Of a DNA stretch of 64,000 nucleotides, positions 18,098 through 26,009 are shown in pieces. The notes under the pieces were generated by a model. The model was not told where the DNA came from. It searched no databases and worked only from the letters and a program-made list of their open reading frames with translations. The stretch comes from Oscillospiraceae bacterium. Lineage in GTDB: Bacteria > Bacillota > Clostridia > Oscillospirales > Ruminococcaceae. Position numbers and translations under genes: made by a program. Each line of letters begins with the position of its first letter. Position 1 is the first letter of the stretch. Location: NCBI GenBank assembly GCA_017405465.1, contig JAFRAJ010000043.1, forward strand, positions 1 through 64,000, read 5' to 3'.

Positions 18098-19126
18098 ATG
18101 AATGAATATCCTGTGTCCGTAAGGAACATACGTATCTCAGATCCGTGTATCATGCCGGATCCCGTTTCAAAAAAGTACTACATCTACAGTCGTTTCAATG
18201 CCGAGATCTACGGTCCGGATTACGAACCTTCCAAAGGAGCAAGGATCGATGCCATATGCAGCGAGGATCTTATAAACTGGTCACGTCCTTTCAAGGTATT
18301 TGACGCAGAGGAGACAGGATTTTGGGGGAAGCTGGATTACTGGGCTCCGGAAGGACATGTATATAACGGGAAATACTATATCATCTCCTCTTTCCGTGCT
18401 CCCGGGACTTACCGCCGGTGTCAATGTCTTGTTTCAGAGTCTCCGGAAGGCCCATTCAGACCTATAGAAGCGGATCCTGTAACTCCGGAAGGGTGGCAGT
18501 GCCTGGATGGAAGTCTATATGTCGATAAAAAGGGCGATCCGTGGATGGTATTCTGCCATGAATGGACCCAGGTCCAGGATGGACAGATATGCATCGTTCC
18601 TCTTTCTGCAGATCTCGGGCATGCGATAGGCGAGGCGAAAGTCCTGTTCCATGCATCTGATGCCCCGTGGCGTGAGGACCGTCTGGGATATATGCCGGAA
18701 GAAGGCATGACATGGATATCGGGATTTATAACCGACGGCTGTTTCGCACACAGACTTGATGACGGAACACTCATCATGCTGTGGAGCAACTACTGCCGTC
18801 ACGGATACGCAGTAGGATATGCCCGCAGTGTTTCAGGTGAGATACAGGGACCTTGGGTACAGGAACCGATACCGCTTTATGTAATGGACGGCGGACATGC
18901 AATGATCTTCCGCACTTTTGAAGGCAAGAAGATGATGACGTTCCACGCTCCTAACCATCCGCATGACCGCAAACGCATGCTGCTCTTCGATCTTGAGGAG
19001 AAAGGGAACAAACTGTATCTGCTCAATGAATGCACCGGCAACTGGTACAATATCGACAAGGCCCGTGAGCCTGCCGGATACTACACTGCTGATCCTACAG
19101 TGCCTCCGATAGTTGGAAGCAAATAA
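18098..19126 (+). CDS. Glycoside hydrolase family 43-like enzyme
   Basis: 342 residues from the ATG at 18098, preceded by GGAGAA at a normal distance. The ATG at 18083 adds five residues but has no such site. The fold is a five-bladed propeller: ISDPCIMPDP near the start carries the catalytic base Asp. Blade sequences WAPEGHVYNGKYY and DGSLYVDKKGDPW follow. GH43 enzymes remove arabinose or xylose from arabinans and xylans. No signal peptide is visible, so it should act on imported oligosaccharides. It may be read with the two upstream peptidases, about 145 bases away. The exact glycan is not determinable. Confidence 0.82.
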   Translation: MNEYPVSVRNIRISDPCIMPDPVSKKYYIYSRFNAEIYGPDYEPSKGARIDAICSEDLINWSRPFKVFDAEETGFWGKLDYWAPEGHVYNGKYYIISSFRAPGTYRRCQCLVSESPEGPFRPIEADPVTPEGWQCLDGSLYVDKKGDPWMVFCHEWTQVQDGQICIVPLSADLGHAIGEAKVLFHASDAPWREDRLGYMPEEGMTWISGFITDGCFAHRLDDGTLIMLWSNYCRHGYAVGYARSVSGEIQGPWVQEPIPLYVMDGGHAMIFRTFEGKKMMTFHAPNHPHDRKRMLLFDLEEKGNKLYLLNECTGNWYNIDKAREPAGYYTADPTVPPIVGSK

Positions 19127-19153
19127 GCTGCCGCATATTAACTTTATGAAAGA

Positions 19154-19193
19154 TAACCCTCTGCTGCCAGAAACAGCAGAGGGTTATTGGTTT
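19154..19193. terminator. Terminator between GH43 gene and the convergent lar operon
   Basis: A 13-bp perfect stem (19154-19166 with 19174-19186) encloses a 7-base loop. A short T-containing tail follows on the plus strand. It can end the plus-strand GH43 transcript and probably also the minus-strand nickel operon. Confidence 0.75.
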
Positions 19194-19255
19194 ATAAAGA
19201 AATGACCGGGGAAGATTATCGAATTAATTAAATATCTCAATTTCAAAATGCAGCG

Positions 19256-19990
19256 TTATGATCCTGCCGGACCTGACTGATAGTAGCGCAGAGGGAGTTC
19301 AAGACCGTTGGATTCCAGAAGATCTCTGTCAGTAAGTAATACGGAAGATGGTCCGTCTGCTACAACTTTTCCTTCTGAGAGGATTACAGTCCTTTTGCAT
19401 GTATCCAGGATCATATCCAGATCATGTGAGGCTATGATCATAGTTCTGTCAAGCCCAAGGACAGTATTTATAATTACGCGCCGGTTTCTGGGATCCAGAG
19501 CAGAACAAGGTTCATCCATGAGGATATGAGACGGATCCATTGCAAGAACAGCAGCGATAGCAGACATCCTTTTCTCTCCTCCGGAAAGCCTGTGATTGTG
19601 TCTTTCCTTCAGATGTGAGATCCCCAGATCAGACAGTACCTGATCAGTCTTCTTCTCTGCTTCTTCTGAACTCATGCCGTAGTTGAGAAGACCGAACATC
19701 ACGTCTTCTTTTACAGTTGGCATGAACATCTGGTTATCTGAGTTCTGCAGCACGAAACCGAGTGATTTCCGAACTGCCTGGTAATTGCTCTTTTCAACGC
19801 GCAGACCGTCTACAAGTATATCGCCGGTATAGGGGATAAGCCCCAGCATTGCCTTCATCAGGGTGGATTTTCCTGCACCGTTGGCTCCTACGAGACCTAT
19901 GGATTCACCGTCATATATATTGAGACTGGTGCCCTTGAGCACCGGATTGCCTTTCTCATATTCACAGTAAACATCTCTAAGTTCGACCAT
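19256..19990 (-). CDS. larO: Nickel/cobalt ABC (ECF) transporter ATPase LarO/CbiO
   Basis: 244 residues. Walker A is GANGAGKST near residue 36, the signature is LSGGEKR near 138, and Walker B with DEPCSALD follows. It powers metal uptake by the ECF-type complex with the two genes before it (CbiQ- and CbiM-like). It is the last gene of the operon that begins with the nickel-pincer genes larE, larB and larC. Nickel rather than cobalt is therefore the likely substrate (inference from context). It lies eight bases after larQ. Confidence 0.88.
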   Translation of the reverse strand: MVELRDVYCEYEKGNPVLKGTSLNIYDGESIGLVGANGAGKSTLMKAMLGLIPYTGDILVDGLRVEKSNYQAVRKSLGFVLQNSDNQMFMPTVKEDVMFGLLNYGMSSEEAEKKTDQVLSDLGISHLKERHNHRLSGGEKRMSAIAAVLAMDPSHILMDEPCSALDPRNRRVIINTVLGLDRTMIIASHDLDMILDTCKRTVILSEGKVVADGPSSVLLTDRDLLESNGLELPLRYYQSGPAGS

Positions 19991-19998
19991 ATCTTACC

Positions 19999-20799
19999 TC
20001 ATACGAAGAGCCCGCCAAGGAGACGGCTGAAATTGACTAAACGAAGGAAAACAATTGCACCCACAGATACTGCAGTCAAAATGATATCGTGAAGGGAGAA
20101 CTGGCTGCATCCGGCGTATCTCATATCACCGTCGAACCCGCGCAGCTGCATGCTTTCATAAAGCTCAGCTGCTCTGTCCATGCTTCTGAGCAGCAGCTGT
20201 CCGAGAAAGGACCCCCAGACACTGTAGTGTATACCTTTCTGTCCTGGAGCTCGAAGAAGATATGCAGTATTCATGGCGTAAAGCTCGTCTATCATAACAG
20301 ATACATATCTGAACGTCAGAAGGAAGAGTGTGACCAGTGCAGACGGCAATCCAAGCATCCGGAGTGCGGCGCACAGGCGGTCCAGGGTCGTAGTGGCGAC
20401 AAGGAGAAATGAGGCCGTAAGGCAAAGAATCCCTTTAAGAAAGAAAACGGTAAAAGAGACCATGCCTGCAGTCACAGGTATATTTCCCAGTGAAAAAACA
20501 GTTCTTCTGTCCAGAAACAGGTCAAAACATCCTACAACAGCCAGAAGAGGGATGACAGCTCTGAATTTACGCAGACAGACTGATACTGGTATTCCGCTCA
20601 TGGGGAATATCAGGGCAGGATATAAAATCATGGGAAAAAGTCCGCTGAGGTCATACTTCGGGAATGAAGCCGTGCAGACTATATATGCAGCTGTTACCAG
20701 GAGCTTCACAAGAGGATGCAAACTGTGTATCGGAGAGACCTTCATAGCAAGGTCATCCATCTCTCTAAGCTCAGAAGCTGCCCGATCGATTTGTGACAT
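19999..20799 (-). CDS. larQ: Nickel/cobalt ECF transporter T component LarQ/CbiQ
   Basis: 266 residues with about five to six membrane segments, the CbiQ-type energy-coupling subunit. The Ala-Arg-type coupling helices fall in the segments around LLRAPGQKG and YESMQLRGF (Arg-Gly-Phe is the family's coupling signature). It links the ATPase LarO to the metal-binding subunit LarMN. It is preceded on the minus strand by a hairpin in the 76-base gap after larMN. Confidence 0.85.
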   Translation of the reverse strand: MSQIDRAASELREMDDLAMKVSPIHSLHPLVKLLVTAAYIVCTASFPKYDLSGLFPMILYPALIFPMSGIPVSVCLRKFRAVIPLLAVVGCFDLFLDRRTVFSLGNIPVTAGMVSFTVFFLKGILCLTASFLLVATTTLDRLCAALRMLGLPSALVTLFLLTFRYVSVMIDELYAMNTAYLLRAPGQKGIHYSVWGSFLGQLLLRSMDRAAELYESMQLRGFDGDMRYAGCSQFSLHDIILTAVSVGAIVFLRLVNFSRLLGGLFV

Positions 20800-20822
20800 T
20801 GATCACCTGCCGGTTTAGTGAA

Positions 20823-20847
20823 GCATCCGGCCTCTGGAACCGGATGC
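20823..20847 (-). other. Intercistronic hairpin between larMN and larQ
   Basis: GCATCCGG at 20823-20830 pairs perfectly with 20840-20847 around a 9-base loop. There is no T-tract behind it on the minus strand, so it is not a full intrinsic terminator. It may tune the ratio or mRNA stability of the transporter genes. Confidence 0.5.
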
Positions 20848-20875
20848 CTCATAATGAAATGGGTTAATCCTGAAA

Positions 20876-21937
20876 TCAGGCGTTCGCCTGTTTCTTGCGG
20901 AAGAAACCGCCGAGAACAGCAATTCCCGCGGCAATTACGGCTACGATAAGGGATCCGACTATGCCTGAAACAGTAGTTCCTACAGAACTGTCATTGTCAG
21001 GAAAGGCGTAATCCGGGAGGAAAGCGGTATGTTCCTGAATGTCGGCAGCCGTATCCGCTACATCGCTTGATACACCGTAATCATCTTCATCGAGAGCCAT
21101 ATTCTCACTGTATCCGGATTCTGCATTGCCGAACAAAGCCCATTCAAGTCCGTCGGGATTAGAGCTGGCAAACAGTGAGAGACCGCCGCCTACGAATACT
21201 ACAACTGCAGCCAGAACTGCCAGGGTAGCCTTGAGAGAGCGTTTGTTCTGGAACCCTTTTTCTTCTGCATCGACCTCCTGAAGGAGTTCGGGACGTGCTT
21301 CGAATACGTACAGGAGAACAGCTGATGTGATAAGGCCTTCAACCAGACCAATAGCAAGGTGTATGGGCTGCATAAGAGCCATGAACGCGCCGAAAGGAAG
21401 TTCAGTGATTCCGGAGAGGGAAGTCTCAAGTACTACTGAGAATGCACCAAGTTGAAGAGTCAAGATACATCCGATGACGGAAGCAATCGTGATCTTGAGC
21501 CTTGTCGCAGCTTTTGAATCCATATTGCTGAACCATCTGCTGTGCAATATAGGACGCCAAATCAGGAAGTAACCTACGAAACAGCCATAGAAGGCCATGT
21601 TCCAGCAGTTGGCGCCAAGCGCCATCAGACCTCCATCAGCAAAGAATAAGCATTGTATCGTCAGTATGACTACCATTGACAGGAAGCCGGCATAAGGACC
21701 GAGCAGTGCGGAAAGAAGCATTCCTCCGCAAAGATGGCCGGAAGAACCGGTACCAGGAATGGTGTAGTTGATCATCTGACCTGCAAATACAAGTGCTGAA
21801 GCGACGGCCATTGTTGGAAGTTTGGAAGGCTCATCGTCTTTTTTGAGTTTTACGACTGAGGTTCCGGCTGCGGTGCCGGATGCTACGTACATAGCTCCTG
21901 CCACTATCGGACTAAGGAGCGCGTCTGCCATATGCAT
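20876..21937 (-). CDS. larMN: Fused nickel/cobalt-binding transporter subunit (CbiM plus PDGLE/CbiN-like)
   Basis: 353 residues. The N-terminus MHMADALLSP is diagnostic of CbiM/NikM; His2 is a metal ligand and fixes the start. About 240 residues form the S-component. A C-terminal segment with PDGLEW, an acidic loop and a last membrane helix matches the PDGLE/NikN-type partner, so both subunits are fused in one chain. It binds Ni2+ or Co2+ and delivers it through LarQ/LarO. The AAGGAG ribosome site is good. Nickel is inferred from the lar context. Confidence 0.88.
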   Translation of the reverse strand: MHMADALLSPIVAGAMYVASGTAAGTSVVKLKKDDEPSKLPTMAVASALVFAGQMINYTIPGTGSSGHLCGGMLLSALLGPYAGFLSMVVILTIQCLFFADGGLMALGANCWNMAFYGCFVGYFLIWRPILHSRWFSNMDSKAATRLKITIASVIGCILTLQLGAFSVVLETSLSGITELPFGAFMALMQPIHLAIGLVEGLITSAVLLYVFEARPELLQEVDAEEKGFQNKRSLKATLAVLAAVVVFVGGGLSLFASSNPDGLEWALFGNAESGYSENMALDEDDYGVSSDVADTAADIQEHTAFLPDYAFPDNDSSVGTTVSGIVGSLIVAVIAAGIAVLGGFFRKKQANA

Positions 21938-21988
21938 CTGATTCTCCTTTTCTGTTTCATGTGATTATTGATTGTGCTTTTATGATGC

Positions 21989-23293
21989 TTATTTATTGGA
22001 TCCAGACAGTTTTTCTTCTATCTCAGCGATGCTCATACCAGTCCTGAGAGAGACTGAAGCGAGATCTTCATATTCCCACTTGCTGCGTTTTACTCCGTAA
22101 CCGGAAGCTGTTTTTTTACGTACAGGCCCAAAATCTGTGTTTTCTGTTTCAACTTTTCTGTTTAGCACATATCTGCCGATCTTGTTCTCCCTGATACCCA
22201 AAGTTGTGGTGTGACGGAATATTGCTGCAATCACAGCTTCCTTATCTGCTTCATGACACATCGCACATACGAGAATGCCGGGACGGGATTTTTTCATGCC
22301 TATGGGGATGGTATAGACATCAACTGCACCTGCTTCAAAGATACGCTCCATTGCGAAGGCTATCTTTTCTCCTGTCATATCATCCAGATTACAGGAAAGC
22401 TCGTATACGCTGTCAGAAGTATCGTCTGTTTCACCGATGATAGAACGTACGCAGTTAGCAACTTCAAAATCTTTTTTCCCCATACCGTATCCGATAGATT
22501 TCGGACGCATGACGGGCATCTCTCCGAAACTGGTCGCAAAATGTTTGAGAAGAGCAGCTCCTGTAGGTGTACAGAGCTCTCCGCGAATATTGCCGCTGTA
22601 GATCGGAACGTCTTTAAGAATATATGCTGTAGCAGGGGCGGGAACCGGCAGTATTCCATGAGCGCATCTGACTTTTCCACTCCCAACATGTATCGGAGAT
22701 ACTACGATCTGATCAGGGGAGAGTTCTTCCATTAACATGCAGACTGCGGTTATGTCCGCCACAGCATCTAGACTTCCGACTTCGTGAAAGTGGATCTGTT
22801 CAACAGGAGTGCCATGAACGTGACTTTCAGCTTCTGCTATCAGTGTATAAACAGCCAGCACATCTTCTTTGACAGTATCGGAGACGTTAAGATGATCTTT
22901 TACAAGATGTGTAATATCATGTAGACTGCTGTGGTGAAGGCTATGAGCATGATCTTCTGTACTATCATGGTCATGATGATCATTATGAGTATGTTCTTCT
23001 GCGTGAACGTGATTATGGGTATGCTCATGATCATGAGAATGCACAGCATCATCATTGTGAGTATGATGATGGTAATCAAGACTTTCTTCTTCCTCACCGT
23101 TTACTACAACAGACATGTGCGTCCCCGTTATCCCGCATTTGACGGAAGGCGCTGTGATAAATCTAATGCCTTCCAGTCCGAGAGAATTGAGCCTGTCAAC
23201 AAAAGAAGACGGATCAGGAAGAAGTTCCAGAAGGGAAGCGGTGAGCATATCACCTGCAGCACCCATTCCGCAGTCAATGTATAGTGTTCTCAT
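21989..23293 (-). CDS. larC: Nickel insertion protein LarC (nickel-pincer cofactor cyclometallase)
   Basis: 434 residues in one uninterrupted frame. LarC inserts Ni into the sulfur-bearing pincer nucleotide with CTP. The N-terminal MRTLYIDCGMGAAGDM is typical. Residues 75-134 are extraordinarily His-rich (23 His in 60), forming a candidate metal store. The conserved HFHEVGS follows. In Lactiplantibacillus plantarum the gene is read through a programmed frameshift as LarC1/LarC2; here no frameshift is needed. Its ATG overlaps the larB stop by four bases. Confidence 0.93.
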   Translation of the reverse strand: MRTLYIDCGMGAAGDMLTASLLELLPDPSSFVDRLNSLGLEGIRFITAPSVKCGITGTHMSVVVNGEEEESLDYHHHTHNDDAVHSHDHEHTHNHVHAEEHTHNDHHDHDSTEDHAHSLHHSSLHDITHLVKDHLNVSDTVKEDVLAVYTLIAEAESHVHGTPVEQIHFHEVGSLDAVADITAVCMLMEELSPDQIVVSPIHVGSGKVRCAHGILPVPAPATAYILKDVPIYSGNIRGELCTPTGAALLKHFATSFGEMPVMRPKSIGYGMGKKDFEVANCVRSIIGETDDTSDSVYELSCNLDDMTGEKIAFAMERIFEAGAVDVYTIPIGMKKSRPGILVCAMCHEADKEAVIAAIFRHTTTLGIRENKIGRYVLNRKVETENTDFGPVRKKTASGYGVKRSKWEYEDLASVSLRTGMSIAEIEEKLSGSNK

Positions 23294-24045
23294 CGCTTTA
23301 CCTCCATGTGATTGATCATGCTTGCAAGATAACCGGCACCGAACCCATTATCTATATTTACTACTGATACACCGCTTGCACATGAATTCAGCATCGAAAG
23401 AAGAGCTGAAAGGCCTGAGAACGAAGCACCGTAACCGACGCTTGTAGGTACTGCGATGACAGGGCAATCTGCCAGACCGCCTATCACGCTGGCTAACGCA
23501 CCTTCCATACCGGCGATGGCGATAATTACAGAAGCGTTCATTATTTCATCCATGTGGCTCAACAGACGGTGCAGCCCGGCCACGCCGACATCGTACAGCC
23601 TTACGACTTCGTTTCCGTGAACTTCGGCAGTAAGTGCTGCTTCCTCTGCCACAGGGATATCAGAGGTCCCTCCTGTTGCTACTACTATCTTTCCGATTCC
23701 TGTAGGAGAAGGGATCGTGCCATAAATGCCTATCCTGGCATCCTGACGGTAATCCAGGTGAACAGCTTTTCTGATATCTGCAGCTGCTTCAGGTGAAAGA
23801 CGGGTAATAAGTACGGTCGGAACACCGTTGCTGTTCATTGATTCAAGTATTCCGAGTATCTGTGATACAGTCTTTCCGGCACCATAGATGACTTCTGGGG
23901 CTCCTTGACGGATACCTCGGTGGAGATCAACTTTTGCATAACCCAGATCCTCAAAAGGCTGTTTCTTCAGTTCAAGCAGTGCTTCATCTACTGAGACCGA
24001 ACCATCCTTGATCCTTTCCAGCAGTCTTCTGACATCACTGTCCAT
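23290..24045 (-). CDS. larB: Pyridinium-3,5-biscarboxylic acid mononucleotide synthase LarB
   Basis: 251 residues. The C-terminal half has the PurE-like fold, with segments VVATGGTSDIPVAEEA and VPTSVGYGASF. The catalytic Cys is in LNSCASGV near the C-terminus, before NIDNGFGAG. It carboxylates and hydrolyses nicotinic acid adenine dinucleotide, the first step of the nickel-pincer cofactor path. It overlaps larE by 11 bases and larC by four, so the three are tightly coupled. Confidence 0.93.
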   Translation of the reverse strand: MDSDVRRLLERIKDGSVSVDEALLELKKQPFEDLGYAKVDLHRGIRQGAPEVIYGAGKTVSQILGILESMNSNGVPTVLITRLSPEAAADIRKAVHLDYRQDARIGIYGTIPSPTGIGKIVVATGGTSDIPVAEEAALTAEVHGNEVVRLYDVGVAGLHRLLSHMDEIMNASVIIAIAGMEGALASVIGGLADCPVIAVPTSVGYGASFSGLSALLSMLNSCASGVSVVNIDNGFGAGYLASMINHMEVKR

Positions 24046-24808
24046 TTCTTGCCTCCAAATCCAACAGAACCGCAGAGTATGATTTTTTGAGCGAATCTAC
24101 AATATCTTCGCGATTCTTCAGGAATAGTTCTATCTGGTCCTTCGGGAGCTGTATCCTGGCAGCTCCGTGGAACATTCTTATTCTGAAATCAGAGAGACCG
24201 TATGAGAACAGAAGATCTTCAGATTCTTCTGTAATCTTAAGTTTTTCAGCAGTTATCACTTCGCCGGTGGGAATTCGGGTGGCCAGACATGCATAGGCAG
24301 GCTTGTCCCAGGTGAAGAGACCTGCTTCACGGGAAAGACGCCGTACATCCTGTTTTGTAAGGCCTGCAATCTTTAGTGGAGACGCTACTGTAAGCTCACG
24401 AAGGGCTCTCATACCAGGCCGGTCGCCTTCATCATCGGATGCGTTAGTGCCGTCAAGGATCAGACTGTATCCATCTTTGGTTGCGGCTTCTGTAATAAGT
24501 GAAAAGATGACTTTCTTACAGTGATAGCATCTGTCGGGCGGATTGACGGTGATGTTGCAGGATGACAGTACATCAGCCTGCAGGATCTTCATGCATGCAT
24601 TTAAATCTGTTGCCAGACGTTTGGCATCTTCCAGTTCAAATACAGGCTGGAACTGGCTGCTGACATAGTACGCTGTCACATCACAACCATATTTGATTGC
24701 TGCATACAGAAGATAGGACGAGTCGACTCCGCCAGAGAAAGCGACCGCTACTTTAGGATTGTTTTCGAAAAACTGCTTAAGATTCATTTGCATAAAAAAA
24801 GAAAGCAT
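24035..24808 (-). CDS. larE: ATP-dependent sacrificial or [4Fe-4S] sulfur transferase LarE
   Basis: 257 residues from the ATG at 24808, which has AGAAGGG seven bases upstream; ATGs at 24793 and 24787 are alternatives nearer the conserved N-terminus. The PP-loop SGGVDSS is at 25-31. Cysteines at 94 and 97 (CYHC) and 174 (ACLATR) give three Cys, a pattern that suggests the cluster-type enzyme rather than the single-Cys sacrificial type (inference). It adds sulfur to both carboxylates of the pincer precursor. The start lies inside a hairpin (see leader). It is the first gene of the six-gene operon. Confidence 0.9.
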   Translation of the reverse strand: MLSFFMQMNLKQFFENNPKVAVAFSGGVDSSYLLYAAIKYGCDVTAYYVSSQFQPVFELEDAKRLATDLNACMKILQADVLSSCNITVNPPDRCYHCKKVIFSLITEAATKDGYSLILDGTNASDDEGDRPGMRALRELTVASPLKIAGLTKQDVRRLSREAGLFTWDKPAYACLATRIPTGEVITAEKLKITEESEDLLFSYGLSDFRIRMFHGAARIQLPKDQIELFLKNREDIVDSLKKSYSAVLLDLEARNGQ

Positions 24809-24836
24809 ACAGCTTCCCTTCTGGGAGAGAGTATAC
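24805..24836 (-). promoter_or_regulatory. Hairpin covering the larE start and ribosome site, followed by a U-tract
   Basis: On the minus strand GTATAC (24831-24836) pairs with GTATGC (24805-24810), enclosing TCCC-AGAA-GGGA. The GGG is the larE ribosome binding site and the right arm contains the ATG at 24808. A T-rich run (24794-24804) follows at once. It could act as a translation-blocking hairpin or as an attenuator upstream of the later ATGs. Confidence 0.5.
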
Positions 24837-24926
24837 CTTCTGAATATACCTTTGTTTTGTATGTCTTAGATTGCAAAAAAATACTTGAAAACCCTTCTGG
24901 GCATAGTAGAAACTTCATGTTTCTAC
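24809..24926 (-). promoter_or_regulatory. Structured 5' leader of the lar operon
   Basis: About 118 transcribed bases. The predicted RNA starts with an 8-bp hairpin (24906-24926). It carries three AGAAGG copies (minus strand of 24817-24822, 24836-24841 and 24893-24898); two sit in an identical CCCAGAAGGG (24816-24825 and 24892-24901). A TTG-initiated 30-codon frame (24876-24784) ends in an ATGA overlap with the ATG at 24787, but its ribosome site is badly spaced. I recognise no known riboswitch class. Confidence 0.45.
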
Positions 24927-24932
24927 GTAAAA

Positions 24933-24962
24933 ATCGTATCATGTAAAAAAGAAGTATGTCAA
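24933..24962 (-). promoter_or_regulatory. Promoter of the lar operon
   Basis: On the minus strand TTGACA (24962-24957) is followed after 18 bases by TACGAT (24938-24933). Transcription would start near 24926, exactly at the first leader hairpin. Confidence 0.65.
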
Positions 24963-25111
24963 GGAAACCAGGCAGCTATATGTTAATGGATGCCAGTGAT
25001 CTGAGAGGTTACAGGGCAATCAATGAGTAACTTTGTTTTTGAGTTAAAGAAGGGATTTCCGATTCTTTGTGTTAATCTGTAAGGGAACTTTAATATCAGT
25101 GCTTGATAGTG

Positions 25112-25155
25112 TAGTGAGAGCAGACAGACAAGGCGAAATCGCCAGGTGCTCACAT
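25112..25155 (+). other. Potential stem-loop upstream of the folate cyclo-ligase
   Basis: GTGAG-AG-CA pairs with TGCTCAC across an internal GGCGA/TCGCC hairpin (about 25112-25155). It lies just before the GTG start at 25180. I compared it by eye with THF, ZTP and glycine riboswitches and 6S RNA and saw no match. The rest of the 24963-25111 gap holds nothing I can support. Confidence 0.35.
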
Positions 25156-25179
25156 GTGGCGGTTGAAGGGAGAAAGGCA

Positions 25180-25743
25180 GTGACCGATAAACAAATAATA
25201 AGAGAGACAGGGAAAAAGGCCAGACGCGGGATGAGACCGGAGGACAGAGATGACGCTTCCCGCGTTATAGTTCAGCGTATTATACAGACGACTACTTTCA
25301 GAAACGCCGAGACGATCATGATCTATAATGCTATGCCGGATGAGGTGGATATCACATCGTTATCGGAGATGCCTGAAGCTAATGGTAAGATCATCTGTTA
25401 TCCGCACGTATTGGGAAAAGGGCATATGAAAGCCGTGTTTCCGTCAGGTGAGGATGACTGGATAGAGGGCGAATATGGGATACGCGAACCGAACCCTGAA
25501 ACTTCAAAAGAAATATGCCCAGAAGAGATTGACTTGATACTCTGTCCATGTACAGCATTCGATGAGAACGGGGGCAGGATGGGAATGGGAGGAGGATACT
25601 ATGACAGATATCTGCCTCTTTGCCGGCATGCGGTTATTGGAGCTGTAGCTTTTGAAACACAGAAAGTCCCCTCCGTTCCGATGGAAGAGCACGACATCAG
25701 GATGGAACTGATTTTCACAGAAAAAGCGGTTTACAAATCATAA
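25180..25743 (+). CDS. 5-formyltetrahydrofolate cyclo-ligase
   Basis: 187 residues from the GTG at 25180, which has GGGAGAAAGG directly upstream and matches the usual family length. A longer in-frame reading from 25069 has no ribosome site and would translate through the upstream stem-loop. The ATP-binding segment near the start (KKARRGMRPEDR) and the C-terminal GRMGMGGGYYDRYL motif are diagnostic. It converts 5-formyl-THF to 5,10-methenyl-THF with ATP, salvaging folate. It is a single gene, closed by a strong terminator. Confidence 0.92.
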   Translation: MTDKQIIRETGKKARRGMRPEDRDDASRVIVQRIIQTTTFRNAETIMIYNAMPDEVDITSLSEMPEANGKIICYPHVLGKGHMKAVFPSGEDDWIEGEYGIREPNPETSKEICPEEIDLILCPCTAFDENGGRMGMGGGYYDRYLPLCRHAVIGAVAFETQKVPSVPMEEHDIRMELIFTEKAVYKS

Positions 25744-25788
25744 GGAACATTTATATATTTAGCTTTTTTTGTTCGTTAATTACTGATA

Positions 25789-25828
25789 CCAGAAAAAAGG
25801 TCAGCAGACATGCTGACCTTTTTTCTGG
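25789..25828. terminator. Strong terminator after the folate cyclo-ligase
   Basis: An 18-bp perfect stem (25789-25806 with 25811-25828) with a 4-base loop contains A6/T6 tracts on both flanks of the G+C part. It can work in both directions. From 25829 to 26009 there is only A+T-rich sequence leading to the MATE gene. Confidence 0.9.
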
Positions 25829-26009
25829 TCACTGCTTGAAAATGACTGAATGTAGAATCTGTTCCGCTATAGCAGAGACTATACTTCAGTTTCGTGTGTT
25901 ATCATATTAAAAGACAATAAATATAGAAATGCACTCACAGTATTCCGAACATCAGACCATATCTGGAATAGTTTGTGGAAAGCGGTAATACAGGAAAACA
26001 GACGTCACG

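Noticed and set aside
22900-23097. Low-complexity Met/Ile-rich frames near the His-rich part of larC
   Set aside because: They are alternative-frame readings of the repeated His/Asp codons.
24809-24926. NiCo riboswitch upstream of the nickel operon
   Set aside because: The conserved guanine-rich repeated internal loops of that class are not visible; only AGAAGG repeats and hairpins are.
25069-25179. Longer N-terminus for the folate cyclo-ligase
   Set aside because: The added 37 residues have no family similarity, run through a predicted stem-loop, and lack a ribosome site.
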